Assembly (NCBI RefSeq): GCF_042646605.1
Contig: NZ_JBHRUG010000002.1
Location: forward strand, 310,001 to 374,000
DNA length: 64,000 bases
Origin: Litchfieldella rifensis
Lineage (GTDB): Bacteria > Pseudomonadota > Gammaproteobacteria > Pseudomonadales > Halomonadaceae
Reading direction: 5' to 3'
Position 1 is the first letter of the stretch. Each line of letters begins with the position of its first letter. Below, piece by piece: positions 45,827 to 54,982 of the stretch. The translations under genes were made by a program, and so were the position numbers. Under the pieces are notes generated by a model, which made no database searches, was not told the origin of the DNA, and was given only the letters and a program-made list of their open reading frames with translations.

Positions 45827-47226
45827 TGCAACTTGTCTCCGAGCAGCCACTCCAGGGCCACATCCAAGCGGATATGGGCCAGGGTACCATTCTCGCGCGG
45901 TGCCGGGCGGAAGGCACGAAAGTCGAAACCCTGGCGTGACCAGAATGTCGCATCGGGCAGTCGTGCCGGCACTTCGCCGGGAAACACCAGTACCTCTTCG
46001 CCATCGAGGGTAGTGCCGCGCAGCGCCGCGGTGCGCTTGCCCTGATGTTCGACCTCGCGGGCCTGGGTGGCGCGTATCGAAGCCAGTGACATCGCGCGCA
46101 CCGGGACAGCGGCGAAGCGCAGGTCCCGAAGCGGCTCGGCCAACAGGGCTTCGAGCAGGGCGACCAGGTTGGCGTGCTGCTCGGGCGTCACATGATCGGC
46201 CTTGGTGGCGGCAATGGCCAGGCGATCGATGCGCGGCGAGAACAGCCGGGACAGCAGGCTGCGCTTGCCATAGTCGAAGCTCTTCATCAGGGTGCCGAGC
46301 GCCCGGGACAGATCCTCGAAGCGCTCGGGACCGGCATTCAGGGCCCCCAGCACGTCGACCAGCACGATCTGGCGATCGAAGCGCCGGAAATGGTCGCGAT
46401 AGAAGGGTTTGACGATATGCTGCTGGTAGTGGGCAAAGCGCCTGACCAGGGTCTGGTAGACGCTATCCTCGGGCAGCTTGGCGAGCGTGGCGCGATCGCG
46501 GTCGCCAAGCCCCGGCAGCGGAAAGAACTGCAGTACCGGGGCGCCTTCGAGATCGCCGGGCAGCAGGAAACGCCCCGGTTGCAGGTCGGAAAAGCCGGCG
46601 GCACGGGCGGCACGCAGCCCTTGGGCATAGCGTTCGGCGATGGCGGCGAGCTGCGCTTCGTCGGCACTGGCGGCGGGGTCGAGAGTCGACACGGCATCGA
46701 GCCAGTCGGCGAACAGCGCGTGGCGCTCGCCTTGGCGTCGAGCATCGGGGTCGAACGGCTGGCTCTCGCTCCAGCTCAGATAGTCGTGGCCCAGCAGCGG
46801 CAGGTCGAGCAGCCATTCGCCGGGATAATCGAACAGGTCCAGGGTGAGGGTCGCGGTATCACGCTGGAACAGCCCGGAGCGGGCCGGCCGGTAGCGCAGC
46901 GTCAACCGCAGTTCACTGATGCCGCGGGTCGGTTCGGGCCAGCGTGGCGGGGTCGCGTCGAGCGCCTCCATGGCCTGGTCATAAGGGAAGCGCGGCACGC
47001 CGAGATCCTGCTGCGCCATGCGCTTGGCCCCCAGCAAGCGTCCCTCGCGCGCGGCGGGCAGCAGATCGAGGCGGGCTTCCAGGCCGACGTGGCGGAGTTG
47101 GTAGACCAGCGAGGTCAGAAAGGCGGTCTTGCCGGAATTCGACAGGCCGGTGACCGCCAGGCGCAACTGGCGGTCGCGACCACGTTCGAGCAGGTCGTTG
47201 AGTTCGCGGGCCAGAGACTGGCGCAT
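45823..47226 (-). CDS. ycjX: YcjX family P-loop NTPase (DUF463)
   Basis: ATG 47226 (MRQSLARELNDLLERG) is preceded by AAGGGA and is preferred over an in-frame TTG at 47247. The 467-aa protein has a P-loop LAVTGLSNSGKTAFLTSLVYQL (GxxxxGKT), a dynamin-like GTPase region with LTLDLFDYPGEWLLDLPLLG, RQIVLVDVLGALNAG, and IAATKADHVTPEQHANLVALLEALL (TKAD guanine-recognition motif). It is probably a GTPase acting with YcjF at the inner membrane. Overlap by 4 bases indicates one operon. Confidence 0.9.
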   Translation of the reverse strand: MRQSLARELNDLLERGRDRQLRLAVTGLSNSGKTAFLTSLVYQLRHVGLEARLDLLPAAREGRLLGAKRMAQQDLGVPRFPYDQAMEALDATPPRWPEPTRGISELRLTLRYRPARSGLFQRDTATLTLDLFDYPGEWLLDLPLLGHDYLSWSESQPFDPDARRQGERHALFADWLDAVSTLDPAASADEAQLAAIAERYAQGLRAARAAGFSDLQPGRFLLPGDLEGAPVLQFFPLPGLGDRDRATLAKLPEDSVYQTLVRRFAHYQQHIVKPFYRDHFRRFDRQIVLVDVLGALNAGPERFEDLSRALGTLMKSFDYGKRSLLSRLFSPRIDRLAIAATKADHVTPEQHANLVALLEALLAEPLRDLRFAAVPVRAMSLASIRATQAREVEHQGKRTAALRGTTLDGEEVLVFPGEVPARLPDATFWSRQGFDFRAFRPAPRENGTLAHIRLDVALEWLLGDKLQ

Positions 47227-47252
47227 GGCTGACGATTCCCTTCGCAATACGA

Positions 47253-48431
47253 TCAGCCACTAATGTGCGGGCGTTGCCGGCGTCTGGCAAGTCGCTGCCA
47301 GGTGAGAGCCAGCAGCGGGAGCAGCGACAGCGGAATCAACAGGGCGTTGAGCATGGCCCAGCCGAGTCCGCTGACCAGGGGGCCGGCCAACAGGGCGGTC
47401 AGGGCCACGGTGGAGAACACCAGGAACTCGTTGGCGGCCTGGGTGCGAGCCTTCTCGGCCGGACGATAGGTCTCGGTGAGCAGGCCGGTGGCGGGCAGGA
47501 AAGTGAAATTCCAGCCCAGCCCCAGCAGGATCAGCGCCGTATGGAAGCCATGCACGCCGGCGTCGACCTGGGCCACCATGCCGCTGGCCACCAGCAGCAG
47601 GCAACCGAGGGTGATCATGCGACTGGGGCCGAAGCGGGCGGTCAGGTGGCCGGTGACGAAGGAAGGCAGGAACATCGCCAGCACATGCCACTGGATGGTG
47701 GTTGCCACGAGGTCGAAGTGAAAGCCGGCGCTGGCCATGGCCAGGGGCGTCGACGTCATCGCCAGGTTCATCACGCCATAGCCGACCAGGGCCGCCGTCA
47801 CGGCGGCGATGAATACCGGTTGGCGCAGGATCTCGCCCAGCGGGCGTGGCGTATCGTCGCCATGGGTGATCTCGGCCGGTGGCAGACGCGTCAGGGCGAG
47901 GATCACCAGGGCGACCAGGTAGAGGGCGCCGAGACCCAGAAAGCTGCCGAGGAAGGGCGTCTCCGCCAGTTCGCGGCTGACCCGTGCCAGCCACGGGCCG
48001 AAGAACGCCGCCAACACCCCGCCGCCCATCACCAGGCCGATGGCGCGATCGCGCAGCGCCAGGGGCGCGGCTTCCACGGCGGCGAAGCGGTAGAGCTGGC
48101 CGAAGCCGATGCCGATGCCGATCAGCCAGGTGCCGAGCATGAAGAGGAAGAAGTTCTCGCCGATCAGCGCCTGCATGGCGGTACCGACGCCGACCAGTCC
48201 CAGCAGGTTGCCGAGCAGGAAGCCACGCTTGCGTCCCAGCCGTGCCATGATCAACGAGGCCGGGATGGTCGCGCACATCAGCCCCAGCCACTGGGTCGCC
48301 ACCGGGGCGGTGGACCAGGTCGCGCTGGGGGCGAGGTTCGAGCCGATCAATGGCGAAACGGCGATCAGCAGAATGTTGCCGCTGACCAGCAGGGCCTGGC
48401 AGAGCGACAGTAGGGTGACGGTAAGCGGCAT
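47253..48431 (-). CDS. MFS transporter
   Basis: The product (392 aa) has twelve hydrophobic helices and the MFS loop motif LIMARLGRKRGFLLGN between helices 2 and 3, so it is a major-facilitator transporter. AGGAG nine bases before ATG. It lies 12 bases after a GlxA-type regulator, probably as one transcript. Substrate not evident; drug or metabolite efflux would fit. The C-terminal half (FLPATGLLTETYRPAEKARTQAANEFLVF) is a variant of the family's helix 10-11 linker. Confidence 0.88.
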   Translation of the reverse strand: MPLTVTLLSLCQALLVSGNILLIAVSPLIGSNLAPSATWSTAPVATQWLGLMCATIPASLIMARLGRKRGFLLGNLLGLVGVGTAMQALIGENFFLFMLGTWLIGIGIGFGQLYRFAAVEAAPLALRDRAIGLVMGGGVLAAFFGPWLARVSRELAETPFLGSFLGLGALYLVALVILALTRLPPAEITHGDDTPRPLGEILRQPVFIAAVTAALVGYGVMNLAMTSTPLAMASAGFHFDLVATTIQWHVLAMFLPSFVTGHLTARFGPSRMITLGCLLLVASGMVAQVDAGVHGFHTALILLGLGWNFTFLPATGLLTETYRPAEKARTQAANEFLVFSTVALTALLAGPLVSGLGWAMLNALLIPLSLLPLLALTWQRLARRRQRPHISG

Positions 48432-48443
48432 GCGGGGGGTCTC

Positions 48444-49454
48444 CTAGGCATCCTTGGCGAGTGAGGGGGGAATGTGGTCCGGAAGGCGGCGGCCGAAGCG
48501 TTGACGATATAGCGTAGGCGAGACGCCGTAGTGGCGCTGGAAAAGGCGACGCAACTGTTCGGCGCCCCCCAGTTGCCAGCGTCGGGCCAGGCGTTCCAGG
48601 GGGAGTGGCTGGGGACTCTCGATCAGTGCCAGCCGGGCCTGCTCCAGGCGCAGGCGGGTCAGGTAGCTGCCGGGAGTGGTCCCCAGCTGGTGGCGGAACA
48701 GGCGCGACAGGTGGCGTGGCGAGACGGCGATGTAGTCGGCCATGTCCTCCAGGCGGTATGCCTTGCCGGGATCGGCATGCAGACGGTCCAGCAGCCGTCG
48801 CAACGGACCGCTGGCCTTGTGCTGCTGGGCCAGGACTTCGCTGAACTGCGACTGGCCACCGGGCCGGTGCAGGAACATCACCAGTTCGCGGGCCACCCGG
48901 CCGGCAAGCTCGCTGCCCTGGTCGGCCTCGAGCAGCGACAGCGCGAGATCGATGCCCGCGGTCACGCCGGCGCTGGTATACAGGCCACCGGATTCCAGGT
49001 AGAGGGCATCGGCGAGTACCTCGATTCGCGGGTAATCGTTGGCGAGCTGCTTGCAGTGGCGCCAATGGGTGGTCGCTTGGCGTCCGTCCAGCAGCCCGGC
49101 GGCGGCGAGCAGGAAGGCACCGGTACAGATGGAGCCCAGGCGCCGGACGCGCGCGGCCTGGTGACGCAGTGTCTCCAACAGGGCCGGATCCTGGTATTGC
49201 GCCCTCACTCCGCTACCCCCGGAGAGCAGCAGCGTATCGAGGGGAGCGAGAGTATCGAGCTCTCGCCAGGCATGCTCGGCTTGCAGGATCAGGCCGCCGT
49301 TGGTGGTCACGGGGCCCGGTCGCTCGGCCACCAGATGTAGCCGATAGAGCCGGCGCTCGCTCAGTTGGTTGGCGGTGGCGAAGACCTGCCACGGGCCGCT
49401 GACATCCAGCAACTGGCAGTCGGGATAGATCAGCAAGGCAATGGTGCGGGGCAT
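48444..49454 (-). CDS. GlxA family transcriptional regulator (DJ-1/PfpI-AraC)
   Basis: AGGAG six bases upstream supports the ATG. The 336-aa protein has a DJ-1/PfpI-like domain (about residues 4-170: IALLIYPDCQLLDVSGPWQVF, TLLLSGGSGVRAQ, GSICTGAFLLAAAGLLDGRQATTHW). A C-terminal AraC helix-turn-helix pair (about 225-325: SPRHLSRLFRHQLGTTPGSYLTRLRLEQARLAL) follows. The nucleophile-elbow Cys of SICTGAF is kept. Members control uptake or catabolism of small amines and amino acids. Its target is probably the adjacent MFS gene, 12 bases downstream. Confidence 0.9.
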   Translation of the reverse strand: MPRTIALLIYPDCQLLDVSGPWQVFATANQLSERRLYRLHLVAERPGPVTTNGGLILQAEHAWRELDTLAPLDTLLLSGGSGVRAQYQDPALLETLRHQAARVRRLGSICTGAFLLAAAGLLDGRQATTHWRHCKQLANDYPRIEVLADALYLESGGLYTSAGVTAGIDLALSLLEADQGSELAGRVARELVMFLHRPGGQSQFSEVLAQQHKASGPLRRLLDRLHADPGKAYRLEDMADYIAVSPRHLSRLFRHQLGTTPGSYLTRLRLEQARLALIESPQPLPLERLARRWQLGGAEQLRRLFQRHYGVSPTLYRQRFGRRLPDHIPPSLAKDA

Positions 49455-49540
49455 GACACTCTCCTGTGACGATCACTCGAGTGTCGACTGTGGAGGGCGT
49501 GTCCGCAACGACCGGTATCCCACCGATCAGGACATTGCGC

Positions 49541-49570
49541 GAAAAAACGCCCTGCCGGCGGGCAGGGCGT
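49541..49570 (-). terminator. Rho-independent terminator of the sodium:solute symporter gene
   Basis: Read on the minus strand, ACGCCCTGCC, loop, GGCAGGGCGT and then TTTTTTC (stem 49547-49556 with 49561-49570). It starts 21 bases past the symporter stop. Confidence 0.92.
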
Positions 49571-49590
49571 CGCATGGGGGCGTTCGTACG

Positions 49591-51186
49591 TCAGCCGGCG
49601 AAGGCCACGTAGATGGCGATGACCAGAACCACCAGCACGATACCGGCGGGGATGGCCCCCTTCCATGGCGTCAGGTCGACGGCTCCGCTGTCCTCGTGGA
49701 TCCACGCGGTCTCCCGCGGGCGCAGCTTGCCCATGATCAGCATGATCGCGACCAGCAGCACGAAGACGCTGGCCACGAAGTGGAACTCGTTCATGATCGT
49801 CGGCAGCTTGTTGAACGGGGGAACGAAGTAGCCGGCGGCGATCAGCAGGCAGCCGCCGACCAGCGCGATCTTGGCCGCCATGGCGGGCACGCGTTTGGTC
49901 AACAAGCCCACCAGCACCACGGCCAGGATGGGAATAAAGTAGATGGCGTTCATCTTCTGCAGATAGCCGAACAGGCTTTCCTGGCCGGCCAACAGCGGGG
50001 CGATGGTCATGGTCACCACCGCCATGATCCAGCCGAACACCTTGCCCGACTTGACCACCTGCTCGTCGGTGGCGTTCTTGTTCAGCACTCCCTTGTACAA
50101 CCCCAGGCTGAAGATGGTGGTGGTACTGTTGAGCGCGGAGTTGAACGAGGACAGGATGGCGCCGACCATCACCGCGGCGAAGAACCCCGTCAGGTAAGGG
50201 GGCAACACGTTGAACACCAGATGGCCGTAAGCCGCGTCGGCGCGCACGCCCTGATCGGCATACAGGTGGTAGGCGATGATGCCCGGCAGCACCAGGTACA
50301 GCGGCCCCAGCAGTTTGAGAAGACCGGTCAGCAGCACGCCCTTCTGGCCTTCGGCGAGGTTCTTGGCGGCGAAGGTGCGCTGAATGATCTGCTGGTTGGT
50401 GGTCCAGTAGAAGAGGTTGATCAGGAACACGCCGGTGAACAGGGTAGAGAAAGGCACCTGCTGATTGGCGCCGCCGATGGAGTTGAGCTTGTCCGGGTCG
50501 CTCTGCTTGAGGATCTCCCAGCCGGCCAGCACGCCACCATTGTCGCTGACTGCCTGCAGGCCGAAGTAGACGATCACGAAGCCGCCGATCAACAGGCCCA
50601 CGCCGTTCAAGGTGTCGGATACGGCGACGGTGCGCAGGCCGCCGAACAGGGCGTAGATCGAGCCGATGATGCCGACGACCCACACCGTCAGCCATAGCAG
50701 GAGGGTGCTGGATTGGATGCCGGTGAGTCCCGGCAGGTCGAGCATGCCCTGCAGCCCTATGGCACCGGAATAGAGAATGATCGGCAGCAGGATCACCGCA
50801 TAGGCGATCAGGAAGATGATGTTACAGATCAGCTGTGTCCCGCCGTCGAAGCGAATCAGCAGCATCTGCGGCACGGTGGTGATGCCGCTTCTCAGAAAGC
50901 GTGGCAGGAAGAACAACCCCAGTGCCACGAGTGCGAGTACCGCGACTACCTCCCAGGCCATCACACTCAGGCCGTCGCTGAAGGCAGCGCCATTGAGGCC
51001 CACCATCTGCTCGGTGGACAAGTTGGTCATCAACAGCGAGCCGGCGATCACCGGGAAGGTCAGCGCGCGGCCGGCCAGGAAGTAGCCACGGCTACTGCTG
51101 TGGTCGTCGCGCCGGGTCATGCGCCAGGTGATCAGTGCCACCAGCCCGGTAAAGAACAGGAACGATGCCAGGGTCAGGGCATGCAT
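49591..51186 (-). CDS. Sodium:solute symporter (SLC5/SSS family, YidK-like)
   Basis: The protein (531 aa) has 13-14 membrane helices. It opens with ALTLASFLFFTGLVALITWRMTRR and a gap loop YFLAGRALTFPVIAGSLLMTNLSTEQMVGLNGAAF, and then has YALFGGLRTVAVSDTLNGVGLL, a sodium-symporter signature, and FNSALNSTTTIFSLGLYKG. These place it in the SSS family, close to E. coli YidK. Substrate probably a sugar, sugar acid or related compound; not determined. AAGGA eight bases upstream. Sodium coupling suits a halophile. Confidence 0.9.
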   Translation of the reverse strand: MHALTLASFLFFTGLVALITWRMTRRDDHSSSRGYFLAGRALTFPVIAGSLLMTNLSTEQMVGLNGAAFSDGLSVMAWEVVAVLALVALGLFFLPRFLRSGITTVPQMLLIRFDGGTQLICNIIFLIAYAVILLPIILYSGAIGLQGMLDLPGLTGIQSSTLLLWLTVWVVGIIGSIYALFGGLRTVAVSDTLNGVGLLIGGFVIVYFGLQAVSDNGGVLAGWEILKQSDPDKLNSIGGANQQVPFSTLFTGVFLINLFYWTTNQQIIQRTFAAKNLAEGQKGVLLTGLLKLLGPLYLVLPGIIAYHLYADQGVRADAAYGHLVFNVLPPYLTGFFAAVMVGAILSSFNSALNSTTTIFSLGLYKGVLNKNATDEQVVKSGKVFGWIMAVVTMTIAPLLAGQESLFGYLQKMNAIYFIPILAVVLVGLLTKRVPAMAAKIALVGGCLLIAAGYFVPPFNKLPTIMNEFHFVASVFVLLVAIMLIMGKLRPRETAWIHEDSGAVDLTPWKGAIPAGIVLVVLVIAIYVAFAG

Positions 51187-51338
51187 GGTGAGAGTCCTTT
51201 CAAGGGTGAGGATGGGTTTCGGCCAGTCAGCGGGCCGGAGTTATCCGTAAAATTACTTTAGATGCTGGGAGTCTATTGCGATATTTCGCTTCCTCCATAC
51301 GCCTTTAGTCGTAATTTCTTGTCCATGAGTGCGAAATA

Positions 51339-51554
51339 TTACTGAGGCATGGTGTGAGGAGGCGGTGGTGATACCAGCCCGAAGAGCTGCACCAGCATAG
51401 GGCTGACCGCAATCAAGAACCCCAGCACAGCAATACCGTAGCCTAGCACCTTCCTCCGGGAGTGCTTGGCCAGGGTCAGGCCGATGAGGCAGATCACCAG
51501 GCCCAGGAGGTTGAAAAGGTATCTGGCCATTTCCAGCACTTCGTAGATACTCAT
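51339..51554 (-). CDS. Small membrane protein, 71 aa, unknown
   Basis: A short gene preceded by AAGGAG five bases before the ATG. The product has two predicted helices (about residues 13-28 and 37-60) with a basic loop KHSRRK and a proline-rich tail (SPPPPHTMPQ). I do not recognise the family. The good ribosome site and membrane pattern make it likely real. It is upstream of, and in line with, the YidK-like symporter gene, which starts 152 bases later, so they may be separate units. Confidence 0.6.
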   Translation of the reverse strand: MSIYEVLEMARYLFNLLGLVICLIGLTLAKHSRRKVLGYGIAVLGFLIAVSPMLVQLFGLVSPPPPHTMPQ

Positions 51555-51676
51555 GCAGGCTCCTTGAAACGCCGGGTGGCGATTGGGGTCGACATCGTCA
51601 TCGACTACTCTAGGGTATCAAGAGTGGCGATTGTCTCATTGTCACCATCGGAAGCGTTCACCAGGGAGCTGGCAAA

Positions 51677-52225
51677 TTGAGCAAGGTATCCGTACAAGAC
51701 GTGTTGGCATTCTGGTTCGACGAACTGACGCCGCGGCAATGGTTTGCCAAGGACGAAACCCTGGACCGCGAGATCGCGACACGTTTCTCGTCGTTGCTCG
51801 ACGCGGCCCGGCATGGCGAACTCTGGCAATGGCGCCTTTCCGCCATGGGGCGGCTGGCCGAGATCCTGGTGCTCGATCAGTTCTCGCGCAATATCCATCG
51901 CGACACGCCCGCGGCCTTCGCCCAGGATCCCCAGGCCCTGGCGTTGGCTCAGGAAGCGGTGGCGCACCGCGTCGATCGACACCTCGATGTCACGCACAAG
52001 CCATTCCTGTACATGCCCTACATGCACAGCGAGTCGCTGGCGATTCACGACGAGGCGCTGCGATTGTTCGACCAGCCGGGGCTCGAGGAGAACCTGCGCT
52101 TCGAGCAGCGGCATCGCGACATCATTGCCCGTTTCGGGCGTTATCCCCATCGCAATGCCATCCTCGGGCGTGAATCGACCCCCGAGGAGATGACATTCTT
52201 GCAGGATCCCGGGTCATCGTTCTGA
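51677..52225 (+). CDS. DUF924 family protein
   Basis: The start is TTG 51677, backed by GGGAG eight bases upstream. The 182-aa product follows the DUF924 pattern: VLAFWFDELTPRQWFAKDETLDREI, then LAEILVLDQFSRNIHRDTPAAF, KPFLYMPYMHSESLAIHDEALRLF, and RHRDIIARFGRYPHRNAILGRESTPEEMTFL. The fold is a TPR-like helical bundle. The function is unknown. The minus-strand small membrane gene diverges from it. Confidence 0.88.
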   Translation: MSKVSVQDVLAFWFDELTPRQWFAKDETLDREIATRFSSLLDAARHGELWQWRLSAMGRLAEILVLDQFSRNIHRDTPAAFAQDPQALALAQEAVAHRVDRHLDVTHKPFLYMPYMHSESLAIHDEALRLFDQPGLEENLRFEQRHRDIIARFGRYPHRNAILGRESTPEEMTFLQDPGSSF

Positions 52226-52279
52226 ATGACCCGACAATGAGGGAAAAAGAGTCTTTCACCGGCAAAAGGAGAGGCAGAG

Positions 52280-52522
52280 ATGGGCTTGATTCTGTGGTTG
52301 ATCATTGGTGGTCTGGCGGGCTGGATCGCCGGCAACATCATGCGCGGCGGCGGCTTCGGCATCCTCGGCAACATCGGGGTCGGTATCGTCGGCGCGGTGG
52401 TCGGCGGCTTTCTGTTCAGCCTGCTCGGGCTGCAGTCGGGCGGCTTCATCGGCTCGTTGGTGACCGCGACGGTGGGTGCCGTGGTCCTGCTATGGGTAAT
52501 CGCCAAGATCAGAAGCGGTTGA
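52280..52522 (+). CDS. GlsB/YeaQ/YmgE family stress-response membrane protein
   Basis: The protein (80 aa) has three short hydrophobic helices and Gly-rich turns: LWLIIGGLAGWIAGNIMRGGGFGILGNIGVGIVGAVVGGFLFSLLG. This is the transglycosylase-associated (Tas/YeaQ) family. Members are induced by stress or at low pH; molecular role unknown. AGGAGAGGCAGAG before ATG serves as the ribosome site. A terminator follows 34 bases after the stop. Confidence 0.9.
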   Translation: MGLILWLIIGGLAGWIAGNIMRGGGFGILGNIGVGIVGAVVGGFLFSLLGLQSGGFIGSLVTATVGAVVLLWVIAKIRSG

Positions 52523-52556
52523 ATGTGACTTAGCCTTGTCAGTAGGTAGGACAACA

Positions 52557-52586
52557 CCGTCCAGCCAAGTGGCTGGGCGGTTTTTT
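52557..52586 (+). terminator. Rho-independent terminator after the GlsB-like gene
   Basis: CCGTCCAGCC AAGT GGCTGGGCGG TTTTTT, one G-T mismatch in a 10-bp stem, followed by six T residues. The remaining 52587-52809 leads to katE; it has TGTGAA (52615-52620) and TTCACA (52628-52633) as an inverted repeat with 7-base spacing, unlike the 6-base CRP spacing. Confidence 0.93.
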
Positions 52587-52809
52587 ATGGTCGTTAAGGT
52601 TGTGATGCGGCTATTGTGAATTTCTCTTTCACACATATGCAGTTTCAATTTGTGCCCCCCGGTTTCGATAGGTCTACGTTGCAGGATGCAAGATCGACGG
52701 TTCGCACGGCCTGGGACGTTCCTGAACGTCAGGGAGCCGGAAGCAGTGTCGGCTTGCGGGCTCGTGCGAGTTGGGTTTGGACGACACATCAGCCAACGAG
52801 GTGTTGACC

Positions 52810-54933
52810 ATGGCAAACAACCCTCATACGAAGCCGAACAGCGGTGGTCCGAATGACAAGGACTTCAAGACCACCGAGCACAGCAAGTCGGAAAGCCTGA
52901 ACGTGTACCGCAGCGATGCCGAGGGGCATGACCTGCGGACCAACCAGGGCACGCGAATTTCCGACAACCACAACTCGCTGAAATCCGGCGAGCGTGGCCC
53001 GACGCTGATGGAAGACTTCATCTTCCGCGAGAAGCTCAACCATTTCGATAACGAGCGTATCCCCGAGCGCATCGTGCATGCGCGTGGCGCGGCGGCGCAC
53101 GGTTACTTCCAGCCTTACGACAACGCTGCCCAGTACTCCAAGGCGGGGCTGTTCCAGGACCCGGGCAAGAAGACCCCCGTGTTCGTGCGCTTCTCCACCG
53201 TGCAGGGGGCACGTGGTTCGAACGACACCGTGCGCGATGTGCGCGGTTTCGCGACCAAGTTCTATACCGACGAGGGCAACTGGGACCTGGTCGGCAACAA
53301 CCTGCCGGTGTTCTTCATCCAGGATGCGATCAAGTTCCCCGATTTCGTGCATTCGGTGAAGCCCGAGCCGCACAATGAGATTCCCCAGGGGCAATCCGCC
53401 CACGACACCTTCTGGGATTTCGTGTCGCTGATGCCGGAGTCCACGCACATGGTGCTGTGGACGATGTCCGATCGCGCCTTCCCGCGCCATTTCCGCAATA
53501 TGGAAGGTTTCGGTGTGCATAGCTTCCGGCTGATCGACAAGCAGGGCAAGGCGCGCTTCGCCAAGTTCCACTGGAAGCCGGTGGCGGGCACCTGCTCGCT
53601 GGTGTGGGACGAGGCCCAGAAGCTGTGGGGGCGTGACCCTGACTTCAACCGCCGGGCGATGTGGGACGACATCGAGAAGGGCGACTTTCTCGAGTACGAG
53701 TTGGGCATCCAGGTGGTCGAGGAGGAGGACGAGCACAAGTTCGACTTCGACATTCTCGATCCGACCAAGATCATTCCCGAGGAGCAGGTGCCGGTCACGC
53801 TGATCGGCAAGATGGTGCTCGATCGCAACCCGGACAACTTCTTCGCCGAGACCGAGCAGGTAGCCTTCAATCCGGCGAATGTCGTGCCGGGGATCGATTT
53901 CAGCAATGACCCGTTGCTGCAGGGGCGGTTGTTCTCGTATCTCGATACCCAGATGCTGCGCCTGGGCGGGCCGAACTTCCACGAGATCCCCATCAACCAG
54001 CCGGTATGCCCGTTCCACAACAACCAGCGCGACTCCATGCATCGCCAGACGATCAACAAGGGCCAGGCCTCCTACGAGCCCAATTCGATCGACGGCGGTT
54101 GGCCGAGCGAGACGCCGCCGGCGCCGGAAGACGGTGGCTTCGAGTCCCATTACGAGCGCATCGAGGCCAACAAGATTCGCGCGCGCAGCGAATCGTTCGG
54201 CGATCACTATTCCCAGGCCACACTGTTCTGGAACAGCCAGAGCGAGGCGGAGAAGGAGCATATCATCGCGGCCTACGCCTTCGAGCTGTCCAAGGTCGGT
54301 CGGCCGTGGATCCGCGAGCGGGTGATCAAGGAAATCCTGCCCAATATCGATCTCGAGCTGGCGCGCCGGGTCGGCGAGATCCACGGCATCGAAGCGCCGA
54401 GCAGCAAGCCGGCGTCGGCCGACGAACTGGGCAGGAGTTCACTGCAGGAATCCCCGGCCCTGAGCCTGATGGCGCGTCTGCCGGGCAATATCAAGAGTCG
54501 CAAGGTGGCGATTCTGGTGGCCGATGGTGTCGATATCGATGCTGTCGAAGCCGCCAGGAACAAGCTCGAGGCCGAGGGAGCCGAGGGATTGGTCATCGCA
54601 CCGAGCATGGCGTCGGTGAAAGGAGCCAACGGCCAGTCCCTCGCCCCCGATGCGATGCTCAATGGCCAGCCTTCGGTGACCCTGGATGCGGTGATCGTCG
54701 CCGGTGGTGAACAGAGCGCCAGGGAGCTCGCCCAGTCCGGCATGGGCCGGTATTACGTGGCAGGAGGCCTACAAGCACCTCAAGGTGATCGCCGCGATCG
54801 ACAAGGGCCAGGAGGTGCTGTCCGCCGCCGAGGTGCCGACTCAGGAGGAGGGTGTCATCGTCGGCGCCACGGTGGACGATGTCTTCACGTCGTTCAGCGA
54901 GGCGTTGGGCAAGCACCGTGTCTGGTCGCGTGA
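52810..54933 (+). CDS. katE: Large-subunit catalase HPII, frameshifted near the 3' end
   Basis: ATG 52810 has GAGGT seven bases upstream. The encoded core is intact: RIVHARGAAAHGYFQPY (catalytic His about 90), VRFSTVQGARGSNDTVRDVRGFATKFYTDEGNWDLVGNNLPVFFIQDAIKFPD, SYLDTQMLRLGGPNF (haem Tyr) and a C-terminal flavodoxin-like domain beginning about residue 555 (KVAILVADGVDIDAV). After about codon 650 the frame reads through to an unrelated basic tail ending at 54933. The expected ending continues in the next frame to TGA 54959-54961. One extra G at 54759-54760 explains it. The catalytic core is unaffected, but the last part of the domain would be wrong. It degrades hydrogen peroxide in the cytosol. 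Confidence 0.9.
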   Translation: MANNPHTKPNSGGPNDKDFKTTEHSKSESLNVYRSDAEGHDLRTNQGTRISDNHNSLKSGERGPTLMEDFIFREKLNHFDNERIPERIVHARGAAAHGYFQPYDNAAQYSKAGLFQDPGKKTPVFVRFSTVQGARGSNDTVRDVRGFATKFYTDEGNWDLVGNNLPVFFIQDAIKFPDFVHSVKPEPHNEIPQGQSAHDTFWDFVSLMPESTHMVLWTMSDRAFPRHFRNMEGFGVHSFRLIDKQGKARFAKFHWKPVAGTCSLVWDEAQKLWGRDPDFNRRAMWDDIEKGDFLEYELGIQVVEEEDEHKFDFDILDPTKIIPEEQVPVTLIGKMVLDRNPDNFFAETEQVAFNPANVVPGIDFSNDPLLQGRLFSYLDTQMLRLGGPNFHEIPINQPVCPFHNNQRDSMHRQTINKGQASYEPNSIDGGWPSETPPAPEDGGFESHYERIEANKIRARSESFGDHYSQATLFWNSQSEAEKEHIIAAYAFELSKVGRPWIRERVIKEILPNIDLELARRVGEIHGIEAPSSKPASADELGRSSLQESPALSLMARLPGNIKSRKVAILVADGVDIDAVEAARNKLEAEGAEGLVIAPSMASVKGANGQSLAPDAMLNGQPSVTLDAVIVAGGEQSARELAQSGMGRYYVAGGLQAPQGDRRDRQGPGGAVRRRGADSGGGCHRRRHGGRCLHVVQRGVGQAPCLVA

Positions 54934-54961
54934 TGCGAAGGCCAGTGCCATGCCGGCCTGA
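54760..54961 (+). pseudogene. katE: Displaced C-terminal end of katE (other reading frame)
   Basis: From CAG 54761 the +2 frame reads QEAYKHLKVIAAIDKGQEVLSAAE and continues to a TGA at 54959-54961, ending in KASAMPA. It is the expected ending of the HPII C-terminal domain, where AEAYKH also occurs in E. coli KatE. It is separated from the main frame by a single-base insertion. Confidence 0.85.
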
Positions 54962-54982
54962 CAGTGCCCGGACCGGCAAACG

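Noticed and set aside
47260..49065. A 601-codon minus-strand open frame across the MFS and GlxA genes
   Set aside because: It is a frame-shifted reading of those genes (Arg/Pro/Gly-rich) and has no start signal of its own.
52615..52633. TGTGAA/TTCACA repeat as a CRP site upstream of katE
   Set aside because: Half-sites TGTGA and TCACA are 9 bases apart rather than 6, so the CRP spacing is not met.
52789..54384. A 531-codon minus-strand frame opposite katE
   Set aside because: Antisense shadow; no ribosome site and no recognisable motif.
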